The notes beneath the pieces were generated by a model, which saw nothing but the letters and a program-made list of their open reading frames with translations, searched no databases and had not been told where the DNA came from. A DNA stretch of 64,000 nucleotides, taken from assembly GCA_036924085.1 (NCBI GenBank), contig JAVGWX010000007.1:101822236-101886235 (forward strand), read 5' to 3'. This stretch comes from Ariolimax columbianus (lineage: Eukaryota; Mollusca; Gastropoda; Stylommatophora; Arionidae). A program made the translations under genes and the position numbers. Shown piece by piece: positions 32,591 through 43,053 of the stretch (positions are counted from its first letter, which is position 1; each line of letters starts with the position of its first letter).

Positions 32591-33515
32591 GTTGTTTAGA
32601 AAAAACAGTTTTGTGGCCACATGTAACCAACTCGGCCCACCTCCATGACCTCGCTTCCTTGGGACCTATCTGCAACACACTTTTCTATAACGGAGATCAT
32701 CACGGACATTTTTGTGCGCAGTGCCGAGACACGTGTTTAAATCTACTGGTATTTAATAAACAGTGACTTGTTTGTTGCCACGGACTAGCTAGTTGATCTG
32801 CTAGTTCACTATGCCAGTTGCCACGTTTGCTGGTCTCCGACTCTGCGGTTCATCAATGACGTTTTGTTTTCCGTTTTGAAATCGTTCCCCCATTCAAACT
32901 ATCTCCACTGAGTTAAACAACTGTCTCCATACTAAACGCACATTCTCCTGTAGATTCCAGAAGGTTTCACACATCCTGACACCAACAAAAAACTGATAAC
33001 CGTTCTCCCACGGTGCATGCAGACAGTGACAAGGCTATGTTGTTCGCTATATTGCACATGTGCTTACTGCCCTATCGCCACAATCCCTACATGGAGTGAT
33101 GCTGAAGAGGCATTTTGCATCCCGAAATATGATTTTCCGTTGTACATGCTCTCCCATGCTGTTACTTAATGACAATACCTCGCATTAAAGAAAGCCTATG
33201 CCATTTACTGGTGATTATACTCTTGTCTTTAAGTTAACTGATGATAAAAAATCTGTTTCTTGTGACTTTAGCTGCGCGCATACACTCATCTTCGTCTACA
33301 AGGAAACACGACACAGCTCCGTTTGCCGCAAGCTATCATAGTGAATGGGCGTGTCTAACAACCGGAAGTCTTATCACTGTACCGCTACCATGTGCTATAC
33401 AACAATATTGTGCACCATGTGAAAGGTCAATGTGTTCACTAGCCGCATGATCAGGCATTCCATGACAGCGAGGCAGCCAAGATGTTTGAGACATTTCCTC
33501 AGTGATTTGAAGAAG
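32591..33515. other. unique sequence, no gene seen
   Basis: About 900 bp without repeats. No recognisable domain in any frame; it could hold LINE 5' remnants or host intergenic DNA. Confidence 0.55.
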
Positions 33516-33519
33516 TAGG

Positions 33520-33822
33520 AGGTAAGAGTCGAACCCCAGACATATTAGTAGCATTTCGTAGGAGACAAGAGTCGAACCCCAGACATACTTGTAGCATTTC
33601 GTAGGAGGCAAGAGTCGAACCCCAGACATATTAGTAGCATTTCGTAGGAGACAAGAGTCGAACCCCAGACATATTAGTAGCATTTCGTAGGAGGCAACAG
33701 TCGAACCCCAGACATACTTGTAGCATTTCGTAGGAGACAAGAGTCGAACCCCAGACATATTAGTAGCATTTCGTAGGAGGCAACAGTCGAACCCCAGACA
33801 TATTAGTAGCATTTCGTAGGAT
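33520..33822. repeat. 43-bp minisatellite, 7 copies
   Basis: Unit is AGTCGAACCCCAGACATATT + AGTAGCATTTCGTAGGAGAC + AAG, with GACAAG/GGCAAG/GGCAACA variants. The TCGAACCCC word is the complement of a tRNA B-box-like GGGGTTCGA, so a SINE-derived seed is possible. Confidence 0.95.
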
Positions 33823-33935
33823 GCGTCTAGCATCACATCTAGCGTCACATCTAGCGTCACATCTAGCATCACATCTAGCGTCACATCTAGCGTCACATCT
33901 AGCGTCACATCTAGCGTCACATCTAGCGTCACACA
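33823..33935. repeat. 12-bp ATCTAGCGTCAC array, about 9 copies
   Basis: Perfect or near-perfect 12-mers (ATCTAGCGTCAC, two with ATCTAGCATCAC) directly follow the 43-bp array. Confidence 0.96.
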
Positions 33936-33954
33936 TCTTAGGTAGAAAAATCTC

Positions 33955-34566
33955 AAATTCATGTCATTCATACTCTGTCAATCACCCAAGAACCAGCACA
34001 AAAATGAACTCTGTGCTCTGGCAGACTCGCTCGAACGCCTGTCCCAGTGCTTCCAAAAAAAAGCACAGTCCAGTGGATACCAGCCCACTGTAGCATTCCA
34101 GGCAACGAGGAGGCACACAGACTCGCCAGAGAGGGAGGAATGCTGCAGCAGAGTGATACAGAAATCACATACAATGAGACAAAAGCATTCATCAGGGCAA
34201 CGTACAGTGTAAAATGGAAAAATGACCACCCTGGCCACATGGAAAACGATGCCTACCATCAACTCTCCAGGCCAGACCAGGTGATAATTCTCCGGCTACG
34301 CACAGGTCACAACAGACTTAGATGCCATCTGTACAACAAGTTAAAGATTGGCCCTACAGACCTTTGTGCCTGCGGCACAGTCCCCATGAAGGCAGAATAT
34401 ATTTTGCAGTCCTGTCCACTGTATACCGACAAAAGAAGTAGCATTTGGCAACAGCCAGTGTCCTTCCACGAGAAGCTGTACGGAAGCGTACATACAATTG
34501 AGTCGACCTCTGCCTTCGTTAGAGTCATTGAAGTTGAGTTCTGAAGATGAACGAGGAAGAAGAAGA
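33955..34566 (+). pseudogene. I-like LINE copy C: RNase H end and ORF2 C-terminus, array-free
   Basis: The frame at 34047-34544 reads VQWIPAHCSIPGNEEAHRLA, the RNase H HCxIPGNExA(D/H) block; the usual catalytic D is H here. A linker with YHQLSRPDQVIILRLRTGHN follows, then CACGTVPMKAEYILQSCPLY (zinc-knuckle-like) and the terminus VIEVEF with TGA at 34542-34544. The RNase H start at 33955-34046 is in another frame. The 3' tail is GAGGAAGAAGAAGAAGAT. Its YHQLSRPDQ segment is single-copy, which makes this the reference for the arrays in copies A and B. Confidence 0.85.
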
Positions 34567-34865
34567 AGATACCCTGTCAATCACATATTTTAAATATTTG
34601 ATAGAAAGCTCTAAAATCAGTACATATCTGACCAAGACTGAAAGAGTATTGTAGAAACACTTAGTCGACATCTGATGTCAAGACTGAAAGAGCGTTCTAG
34701 AAGCACTTCCTGCATGTCTGATATGAAAAGAAAGATGTAAACAACTATTTTCCCAAGTCTCAGAAAAGAATGAATAAGAAAAGGATGAAGAAGACCCTCT
34801 ATAGAAAATATCGTTTACATTAGATAACACTAAAGACACATTTTTACCCCCTTTTCCGGTTATTT

Positions 34866-35035
34866 CTGTGCGACAGCACCTCACGTATAAGTGATGTTTC
34901 TGAGCAATACCTCACGTATAAGTGAAGTTTCTGAGCGACAGCACCTCACGTGTAAGTGATGTTTCTGAGCGAAAACACCTCGCGTGGAAGTGATGTTTCT
35001 GAGCGACAACACCTCACGTGGAAGTGATGTTTCTG
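34866..35035. repeat. 33-bp tandem repeat, about 5 copies
   Basis: Unit is CACCTCACGTATAAGTGATG + TTTCTGAGCGACA, with CGTATAA/CGTGTAA/CGTGGAA variants. Confidence 0.9.
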
Positions 35036-35404
35036 TTATTTGGTAAATGTCATTGTAAAGTAAAATATTGAAGGTGATAAATGATGCAAGTTTACCAATC
35101 ATCTAATGATGAAGGTCTATTGATAACATGAGAGAATATGAGAAACTGTTACAAGTGAATGTTACCAACACAGGCCTTTGGTCTGGGGACGCTACTGCGT
35201 CGTAGTTTAATCAAGTCGAAAACCAAGAATCAATGAAATATATGAACAACAATCAAATTATTATACCTGGTATAACAACAATCAGATTATTATACCTGGT
35301 ATAACAAAGGCCAAGTATGGACATGCAACAAATGTGTACACAGTAACATGAACGTGTACAGTTGGTTGCAAGCACACACATTCACTTCACACACATTCAC
35401 TTCA

Positions 35405-35905
35405 CTGCAGACTGATTAGCATACATACAGACATACACACACACACAAAACAATACAGACCCACTCTAAGCAAAACACACATACACACACACAAAACAAT
35501 ACAGACCCCTCTCGAAGCGAAACACACACACACACAACAATACAGACCCCTCTCGAAGCCAAACGCACACACACACACACACACACAAAACAATACAGAC
35601 CCCTCTCGAAGCCAAACACACACACACACACCCACACACACACAAAGATACAGACCCCTCTCGAAGCCAAACACACACACACACACACACAAAGATACAG
35701 ACCCACTCGAAGCCAAATACACACACACACACACACAAAGATACATACCCACTCGAAGCCAAACACACACACACACACACACAAAACAATAGAGAGCCAC
35801 TCGAATCCAAACACTCATACACACACACACCCACCCACACGCGCACACACAATACAATACAGCCCCACTCGAAGACACCCGCCCACCCACACAGACAACA
35901 ACGAT
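35405..35905. repeat. compound CA microsatellite / 45-60-bp minisatellite
   Basis: Units combine a CA run of variable length with AATACAGACCCCTCTCGAAG + CCAAACAC. The Cys/Val-rich frames on the minus strand come from the GTGTGT complement and are not genes. Confidence 0.93.
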
Positions 35906-36545
35906 CTCCATCCAGACCAGATTTCGCTACAATTTTGACTTTTTAAAATGTCCACCAAATCTGGGAGACTTCTGTACAATTGATGGGTAGTTCAGCTCAG
36001 CTGACGTAGCCGTGTACAATTGTTTATTTGTCTAGTTCCGTTTGCAATGTGTACAGTAAACATCTATTGTGTCATGTACACGCCCTGTTAGTGTGTCTGG
36101 TGGGGGGACAGTTTACGTTTGTTGAAGTCGCTCCAAGGAACACATTGCGTCGAAAACCTTATGTTGAAGGCAACATTCATTGGACAAGCGAAGAAGACAC
36201 ATCTAGGGATTGACCGTCAGCTAGCAGCCATAAGCCTCAACATCCGTTTGATAATATCGTGCAACATTTCAGTTCCTGTACAGTCCTGTCAGCCATTTTT
36301 GTTCACACAAGCTATCAATTATCATTTGATAGATTTTGCTGACCAGGCCTCGTCCTGTTTGAAGGCTCCTATCAAATAATCGACAGTATTTTCCTATGGT
36401 CGCCTTGTCTTTATCGTATGGAATTCTTCATATAGCTAATATCAGGCAGACACAAGAAATCGACCAGTAAGACGTACCTGTGAGGAGGGAGGGGTGATAT
36501 CTAGCCTCTGCGGATGTTGGTAATAAATACTAGCTAAATAAGTGT
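35906..36545. other. unique sequence, no gene seen
   Basis: About 640 bp, non-repetitive. No domain recognised. Confidence 0.55.
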
Positions 36546-36547
36546 CG

Positions 36548-37185
36548 CGTGGAGTAGCGAAGTGCTTGCAGGAGGGGAGGAGGAGAGGTGCTTGCAGGAG
36601 AGGAGGGGAGAAGTGCATGTGGGAGGGGGAGAGGTGCTTGCAGGAGGGAAGGGGAGACGTGCATGCAGGAGGGGAGGGGAGAAGTGCATGCAGGAGGGGA
36701 GTGGAGACGTGCATGCAGGAGGGGAGGGGAGAAGTGCATGCAGGAGGGGAGGGGAGAAGTGCATGCAGGAGGGGAGGGGAGACGTGCTTGCAGGAGGGGA
36801 GGGGAGAAGTGCATGCAGGGGGGGAGTGGAGATGTGCATGCAGGAGGGAAGTGGAGACGTGCATGCAGGAGGGGAGGGGAGAAGTGCATGCAGGAGGGGA
36901 GGGGAGAAGTGCATGCAGTAGAGGAGTGGAGAGGAAGGGAGAAGTGCGTGACGTAGAGGAGTGGAGACGTGCATGTAGAAAGGGAGGGGAGAAGTGCATG
37001 CATACGAGGAGTGGAGAGGAAGGGAGAAGTGCATGCAGGACAAGAGTGGAGAAGTGCATGCAGGAGAGGAGTAGAGAGGAGTGGAGAAGTGCATGACGGA
37101 TGGGAGTGGAGAAGTGCATGTAGGAGGGGAGTGGAGAAGTGCATGACGGATGGGAGTGGAGAAGTGCATGCAGGAGGCCGCTGGC
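36548..37185. repeat. 25-bp G-rich minisatellite, about 25 copies
   Basis: Unit is GCATGCAGGAGGGGAGGGGA + GAAGT, with GACGT and GTGGAG variants and longer GAGGAGTGGAGAGGAAGGGA forms on the right. Strong purine bias with runs of four G. The overlapping frames on both strands are satellite by-products. Confidence 0.96.
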
Positions 37186-37499
37186 GTGAGTGTACTTTGT
37201 AGTTTTTTTTGCGCGTGAAAATGACAAGTGTAAACATTTCTATTATTTATGTTGTTTTCTGTCGCAAAATAATACATCAAGCATGTGTCTCAAAGATACG
37301 ACATGGGAGACCGATCCCAAAGACGAGGTAGATTCGACAACTGTTGGGTCTATGACCTCATATCTACGACTGAGGCGAGATATGAGGTTGCTGACCAATG
37401 GGCATGACATTTATTGTTAATGATCACCAATGACCACATGAAGTAATATTAGAATACGTGACTTATAGAATGTAAGGGACAGCGGACTACTACTTACAA

Positions 37500-37862
37500 A
37501 AACGAGATCTACATGACAGGACTCGGGATATAGTTCAAACATTCACAAACATGACAGGAGCCGGGATACGGTTAAAACATTCACAAACATGAAAGGACCC
37601 GGGATATAGTTCAAACATTCACAAACATGGCAGGAGCCGGGATACAGTTCAAACATTCACAAACATGACAGGACCCGGGATATAGGTCAAACATTCCCAA
37701 ACATGACAGGAGCCGGGATACGGTTAAAACATTCACAAACATGACATGACACGGGATATAGTTCAAACATTCACAAACATGACAGGAGCCGGGATACGGT
37801 TAAAATATTCACAAACATGACAGGACCCGGGATACGGTTCAAACATTCACAAACATCACATT
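37500..37862. repeat. 38-bp minisatellite in alternating pairs
   Basis: Unit is ACATGACAGGACCCGGGATA + TAGTTCAAACATTCACAA. It alternates with an AGCCGGGATACGGTTAAAAC form, giving a 76-bp higher-order pair. Confidence 0.93.
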
Positions 37863-37923
37863 CAAATAATGACTACATTGCGTAAAATTTATTGCATGCG
37901 TTGATGGTAAAATGTAGGGACGA

Positions 37924-38340
37924 GTGTGTGTGTGCGTGTGTGTGTGTGTGTGTGTGCACATATGTCGCGAATATGCAGCTATCATTGTGACACCCATATT
38001 CCCTCGAAGCTGTATGTTGGTGTGTTTTCCTCCTATTCAAAATTTATGTGTGCGGGCGTGTGTGTTTGCATGTGTGTGTGTGCGGGCGTGTGTGTTTGTT
38101 TGCACGTGTATGTGTGCGGGCGTGTGTGTTTGCATGTGTGTGTGTTTGCACGTGTGTGTTTGTTTGCACGTGAATGTGTGCGAGCGTGTGTGTGTGCGGG
38201 CTTGTGTGTTTGCACGTGTGTGTTTGTTTGCACGTGTATGTGTGCGGGCGTGTGTGTGTGTTTGCACGTGTGTGTTTGTTTGCACGTGTATGTGTGCGGG
38301 CGTGTGTGTTTGCACGTGTGTGTGAGTGTGCGCGTGCGTG
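37924..38340. repeat. GT-rich compound repeat with TGTGCGGGCGTGTGTG units
   Basis: Starts as a simple GT run (37925-37958). From 38045 it is a minisatellite of TGTGTGCGGGCGTGTGTGTT + TGCACGTG. A 60-bp unit GTTTGTTTGCACGTGTATGT... recurs about five times. Cys/Val frames are by-products. Confidence 0.9.
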
Positions 38341-38390
38341 TCAGTGTTTCTGTTTGTTTTGTTGTTATTTCTCCCAACATGTCAAAACCA

Positions 38391-38472
38391 CCCTCTCTGT
38401 TCTGTGCAGTCCTCTCTGTTCTGTGCAGTCCTCTCTGTTCTGTGCAGTCCTCTCTGTTCTGTGCAGTCCTCT
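38391..38472. repeat. 19-bp CTCTCTGTTCTGTGCAGTC array, about 4.3 copies
   Basis: Perfect units directly after the GT-rich block. Confidence 0.95.
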
Positions 38473-38799
38473 CAGCTAGAGCAATATTCATAGAATCGCC
38501 ATTATTTTTTATCCTTCACCTGCTGCTTGCCCCGTCACCTTCTTTTCGTTCCATAAGGAGCATAAGACTACCACTGCTGCTTGCCACCTTACAGTTAGCA
38601 TGAACTCACGTGCATTTTGTTGCTGTGGTGACAGTCTCATGTACAACGATCCGTATTCACCTATAACGACATGTCGTAAATGTTGATTCAGTCTCACCTA
38701 CACCGTGTGTGAACCAAACATCTACACAGGGGAGCCGTGCTGCACTTTCTTGGAGACGTAATCCAACATATGATGTGTCGTATGTGTTTCTTGAAGAGC

Positions 38800-38995
38800 T
38801 CCTAAATAACATCTGTTTGTTGGTGGTGTTTAGATAACATATGTTTGTTGGTGTTTAGATAACATCTGTTTGTTGGTGGTGTTTAGATAACATCTATTTG
38901 TTGGTGGTGTTTAGATAACATATGTTTGTTGGTGTTTAGATAACATATGTTTGTTGGTGTTTAGATAACATATTATTGTTGATGTTTAAACTACA
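38800..38995. repeat. 27-30-bp GTTTAGATAACATNTGTTTG array, about 7 copies
   Basis: Unit TGTTTGTTGGTGTTTAGATA + ACATATG, with GGTGGTG length variants. Confidence 0.92.
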
Positions 38996-39261
38996 TTTTT
39001 CATTTGTTCTGTTGTTGCCATAAGACGTGTAATGTGTAACAATCAATATTACACGCTACAGTGTTGAGCCACTAGTGGTATCCTGTGTTAAACTGTTCGC
39101 TCGTAACGATCTAGCCCACCCACACATTACATAAAGACAAGACTAAAAGACATGATGGAAACGAATTGAAGAAACACAGCTCAACAACTAACAGCCACCG
39201 CCACTAAATTGTTGTTGGCGATACGGAAAGTATAAATATGCAAGCTACGGTCACAATTGTT

Positions 39262-39425
39262 GAAATAGACTGTGGACCTGTCAGACAAGGGTTGAAATAG
39301 ACTGTTTGTGGACCTGGCAGACAAGGTTTGATATAGACTGTTTGTGGACCTGGTAGACAATGGTTGAAGTAGACTGGTTGTGGACCTGGTAGACAATGGT
39401 TGAAGTAGATTGGTTGTGGATCTGA
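39262..39425. repeat. 36-40-bp tandem repeat, about 4 copies
   Basis: Unit contains TAGACTGTTTGTGGACCTGG + TAGACAATGGTTGAAG. Copies diverge moderately. Confidence 0.9.
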
Positions 39426-39623
39426 TATCCTCTGAAGAAGACACGATCACGTGATGAATAATGAATCATCAGAAAGCCTTGAAGTTCAGGTAGGTCGATC
39501 TACTACAGACACCTGGTATTTACATGAATCCAAGGCCACGTAACTTTACCGTACGCAGTTCGCAGACACGCCTGTTGGAACCAATAATGAATTCCAGCTT
39601 GACTCGTTTAATTTATTTGGATA

Positions 39624-39705
39624 AATACGTCTGATATTGTATCTATTGGTCGTCTGAGATTGTATCTATTGGTCGTCTGAGATTGTATCTATTGGTCGTC
39701 TGAGC
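39624..39705. repeat. 23-bp tandem repeat, 3 copies
   Basis: GATTGTATCTATTGGTCGTC + TGA repeated. It lies downstream of the BMP-like exon on that gene's strand. Confidence 0.9.
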
Positions 39706-39959
39706 TGGACAACTGCCGCATCTAGAATCTTAGATGCTGGCTAGAGCGTTCTTTGGAGCGTTCAGTCTGTGACTGCTCCTTTGGAATAAAGACTGTTTGA
39801 TGGCATTGAAGAAAAGTTGAACGCGTCATGAGGTCTTGCGTATTTCGCTCATCAAAATCAAGCACACAAATTCAGCAGTATTACAGTATTATTTGTCATC
39901 GTGTAGCGTCTATTACCTAAACAAAATAATTAAAATATAATTTAAATTTCCAACCCGAT

Positions 39960-40350
39960 ATACAGCAATGCTCACGAGGAACATCCAACCCGATATGCAG
40001 CAATGCTCACGAGGAACATTCTGCATCATTCAAGGACGATGTAGTTGACCTGGTATATATAACGAGGATAAAAATTGTCGAGCAAGTCAAATTATTGCCC
40101 ATATATTCTGAGAACACACGATATCCCAATACCGCTGAGATAAATACATCAAGCTCGCCTCGTTGAGGATTTGCGTATTTTCAGCAAGAATGATCTCTTA
40201 TCGAGCACTAGTGCTCAAAGTGTGATGTCTCTGCTTCGATGACTGTACTTGAAAGCAAGCATGTCTATCTCAGTTGGACAGCGATGGAAGACTGCATTGG
40301 ATCATTAGTTCCACAGACTTTTGTCAGCAGAAAGAAAGCATGAAGGTTGG
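39960..40350 (-). other. probable 3' flank or 3' UTR of the BMP2/4-like gene
   Basis: Non-repetitive apart from a 34-bp duplication (AACCCGATATACAGCAATGC, 39952 and 39987). No close AATAAA on the minus strand is evident in the first 300 bp; the nearest clear one is near 39609. UTR extent is inference. Confidence 0.4.
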
Positions 40351-41348
40351 TCATTTACAACTGCATTCTTCGACAGCCATGTCTTGGTAGTTCTTGAGGA
40401 CCGTGCGTCCCTTCTCGTTCTTGTAGAGCATGGAGATTGGAGACATTTTTGTGGGAACACAGCAGACCATAGGCACAGCACTGGGGTCCACCTTGTACAC
40501 GCGAGCTTGCAGCATGGCGTGGTTAGAGGCTTTGGTGAAATGTGGCAACGGCGCCATACAGTCTCCGTGGCAATAGTAGGCACTGTACCCTGTCGGGGCA
40601 ACAATCCAGTCGTCCCAGCCTACATCGTTAAAGTCTACATAGAGAGCATGTCTTTGGCAGATGTTTTTGTTGCCTTTCTTCTTTCTTCTTCTCTTTTTCT
40701 TTTTATTTTTTCTGCGGTTTCTTTTGTTATTTTTGCTATCGTCCTCGGAAGTCTGGCGTCTTCTTCGCTTTAACCTTGTCAATCTTTTTGACCTGGACGA
40801 TGAAGATGTCGCTGACAAAGGCGATGATCCATCGTTCGTGTAAGTGACCAACAATGGTCTCTGGAGCGCCCACTCTCTGTCCGGTAAGTGGACCGCTCTG
40901 CGTAGGCGAATATGGTTATCTGTTGATAATGTTGGCTTCTTGCCTGTCAGCCGGACTTCCAGCCCGTGGTTGTGGCTGTCTCCACGCTTCCATCTTAATA
41001 CTGCTGGGCGGATGTCAAAACTGAGCCAGGTGGAGTTGCCGCGAGACACGATCCGAGTGTCCAGCAGCCTGGAGATGGTGTCACCGTCGCCAGAGTTAGG
41101 CCTCATTATTTCATGTACCTCAACACGAAGCGGTGGCCCGTCTCTTGAGGTCAAACTCTGTGCCTGCTCGACAGCGCCTTGGCTAGGCTCCGGAGACGTC
41201 GGACTGCTGCCCGAACTCCCCGTTTCTGTCGCAGTATCAACGAAGATTCGAAGTTCAGCTCCCGCTAGTGTCTCGTGGTCAGGGATGGTGCTGATGTCAA
41301 AGACAGCCCTGGAGCACAGTGGAGGCTGACAGGAACTACTTTCTGCAT
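40351..41348 (-). CDS. bmp2/4: BMP2/4 (Dpp)-type TGF-beta ligand, last coding exon
   Basis: Secreted dimeric morphogen that signals through type I/II Ser/Thr kinase receptors and Smads. The exon encodes the end of the prodomain (FDISTIPDHETLAGAELRIF, VEVHEIMRP, SRLLDTRIVSRGNSTWLSFD) and a cleavage region with RSKR and KRRRR sites. A 32-residue basic stretch follows (17 Lys/Arg), then a 102-residue cystine-knot domain starting CQRHALYVDFNDVGWDDWIV. All seven knot cysteines are present (C, YYCHGDC, VCC, EECSCK), including the one for the interchain bond. GYSAYYCHGDC and VLKNYQDM place it with BMP2/4 and not BMP5-8. Codons upstream of 41348 are intron read-through: the acceptor TTTATTTTTCAG lies there, in phase 1. 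The upstream coding exon(s), with signal peptide and first half of the prodomain, are not seen. Oddities: the usual NxT glycosylation site before NHA is lost (FTKASNHA) and the end is ECSCK. No stop or frameshift, so probably functional. Confidence 0.95.
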
Positions 41349-41360
41349 CTGAAAAATAAA
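41349..41360 (-). promoter_or_regulatory. splice acceptor of the BMP2/4-like exon
   Basis: On the minus strand TTTATTTTTCAG immediately precedes ATGCAGAAAG. The pyrimidine tract is short but clear. The intron interrupts a codon after its first base (phase 1). Confidence 0.75.
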
Positions 41361-41493
41361 GACATAGCGATGCGTTAGACATGTTGTGAGGGAGCAACAA
41401 ATACGACCTGCATACCGAGATATTTATGTCTGACAACAACCTTTTGTTAACGCTGAACGCTTGCCGTTCCTGTTTGTGGCCAGCAGCGCTACT

Positions 41494-41900
41494 AAAGGCG
41501 ATCTCATCCAGCCACTGCCATCAGAGATGAAGAGCCGTTGTCCCGCTTCAAATGGGATAAACGGTAACAAACGGTAAAGGCGATCTCATCCAGCCACTGC
41601 CATCAGAGATGAAGAGCCGTTGTCCCTCTTTAAATGGGATATACGGTAACAAACGGTAAAGGCGATCTCATCCAGCCACTGCCATCAGAGATGAAGAGCC
41701 GTTGTCCCGCTTCAAATGGGATATACGGTAACAAACGGTAAAGGCGATCTCATCCAGCCACTGCCATCAGAGATGAAGAGCCGTTGTCCCTCTTTAAATG
41801 GCATATACGGTAACAAACGGTAAAGGCGATCTCATCCAGCCACTGCCATCAGAGAGGAAGAGCCGTTGTCCCTCTTTAAATGGGATATACGGTAACAGCA
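41494..41900. repeat. 82-bp tandem repeat, 5 copies, in the BMP intron
   Basis: Unit contains GGCGATCTCATCCAGCCACT + GCCATCAGAGATGAAGAGCC + GTTGTCC and ends in ATACGGTAACAAACGGTAA. CGCTTCAAATGGG and CTCTTTAAATGGG forms alternate. It begins about 145 bp upstream (on the gene strand) of the acceptor. Confidence 0.95.
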
Positions 41901-42214
41901 CCAATTATTGTTGCCTTTTCCTTTCTTAACAGTAAGTCGGATTTCCGTTTACAGCTGAATGCACTGGAGCTTGCCAAGATGGGGGCTTGAATCGGGTATC
42001 GTTGTCGTGAGGAGACAGTGCTCTTGTCTCCATGTTGCGCTGCAGCAAAAACTGCTGGCTACATTAGCGAGTGTACCTCTAGGACAGCAATCAGTTACAT
42101 GGACAGTCCATTGGCTTGTTTGACAGGGAACACTTGTTGGTAAAGTGTGTCTGAGGGAAGCATAATCATTTATGAGATGTGATTCTTAGAGCGACACAGT
42201 AGCTTATGCCTTTG
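41901..42214. other. unique intronic sequence
   Basis: No repeat or coding feature recognised; it lies in the presumed BMP2/4-like intron. Confidence 0.5.
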
Positions 42215-42625
42215 TTGTTAGTGCGACACGCGACTTTAGAGGAAGAGCCATTTAGTGCGACATACGACTTTAGAGAAAGAGCCTTTTAGTGCGACATACG
42301 ACTTTAGAGAAAGAGCCTTTTAGTGCGACATATGACTTTAGAGAAAGAGCCTTTTAGTGCGACATACGACTTTAGAGAAAGAGCCTTTTAGTGCGACATA
42401 CGACTTTAGAGAAAGAGCCTTTTAGTGCGACATACGACTTTAGAGAAAGAGCCTTTTAGTGCGACATACGACTTTAGAGAAAGAGCCTTTTAGTGCGATA
42501 TACGACTTTAGAGAAAGAGCCTTTTAGTGCGACACACGACTTTAGAGGAAGAGCCTTTTAGTGCGACACACGACTTTAGAGGAAGAGCCTTTTAGTGCGA
42601 CATACGACTTTAGAGGAAGAGGGGG
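42215..42625. repeat. 34-bp minisatellite, about 12 copies
   Basis: Unit is TTTAGTGCGACATACGACTT + TAGAGAAAGAGCCT. Outer units carry CACACGAC and GAGGAAGAG forms. Confidence 0.96.
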
Positions 42626-42994
42626 TTAGTCCAGTACAACCGTGTGGACAGCTGACAGTTAAAAAAAATTAAGCACTGTAGCCTAGCAGACGTGTTGTAA
42701 GACGTTAGTAAGAGTTGGGAAGCCATTGCCAAAATAAAGATGAGATTAAAGGGTGTACAAGACAATACAACACCGGACAACAGTTTAATGTGGGGTTCAA
42801 CAGGAAAAAGCACATACAAGATGGAATTCATCAGGAACAAGGATATACAAGATAGGAATCATCAGGAACATGGATATACAAAAAAATTACAACATAGAAA
42901 GTCATTAAATGACTAGATGAAAAGAAATGATACTCATGAAGCGGTTCTGTAAAAAAGACAACACCTACACGACGACACAAGGCATTCCGTTCTC
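42626..42994. other. unique intronic sequence with a short duplication
   Basis: A 30-bp motif (CATCAGGAACAAGGATATAC) recurs at 42829 and 42857. Otherwise unremarkable. Confidence 0.5.
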
Positions 42995-43053
42995 TGGTCG
43001 AGATTCTGCTACTTGAGCCCTTTTCAGGATATGAAAGCCGGATATTGAGAACG
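42995..43053 (+). other. LINE/SINE-type 3' tail that seeds the CAAGC array
   Basis: CTGCTACTTGAGCCCTTTTC + AGGATATGAAAGCCGGATAT + TGAGAACGAG leads straight into GCCAAGCCAAGCC. It is homologous to 19985-20060 and 6249-6290; only the simple-sequence tail differs (CAAGC here, the 31-bp array there, GAA at 6283). Confidence 0.7.
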
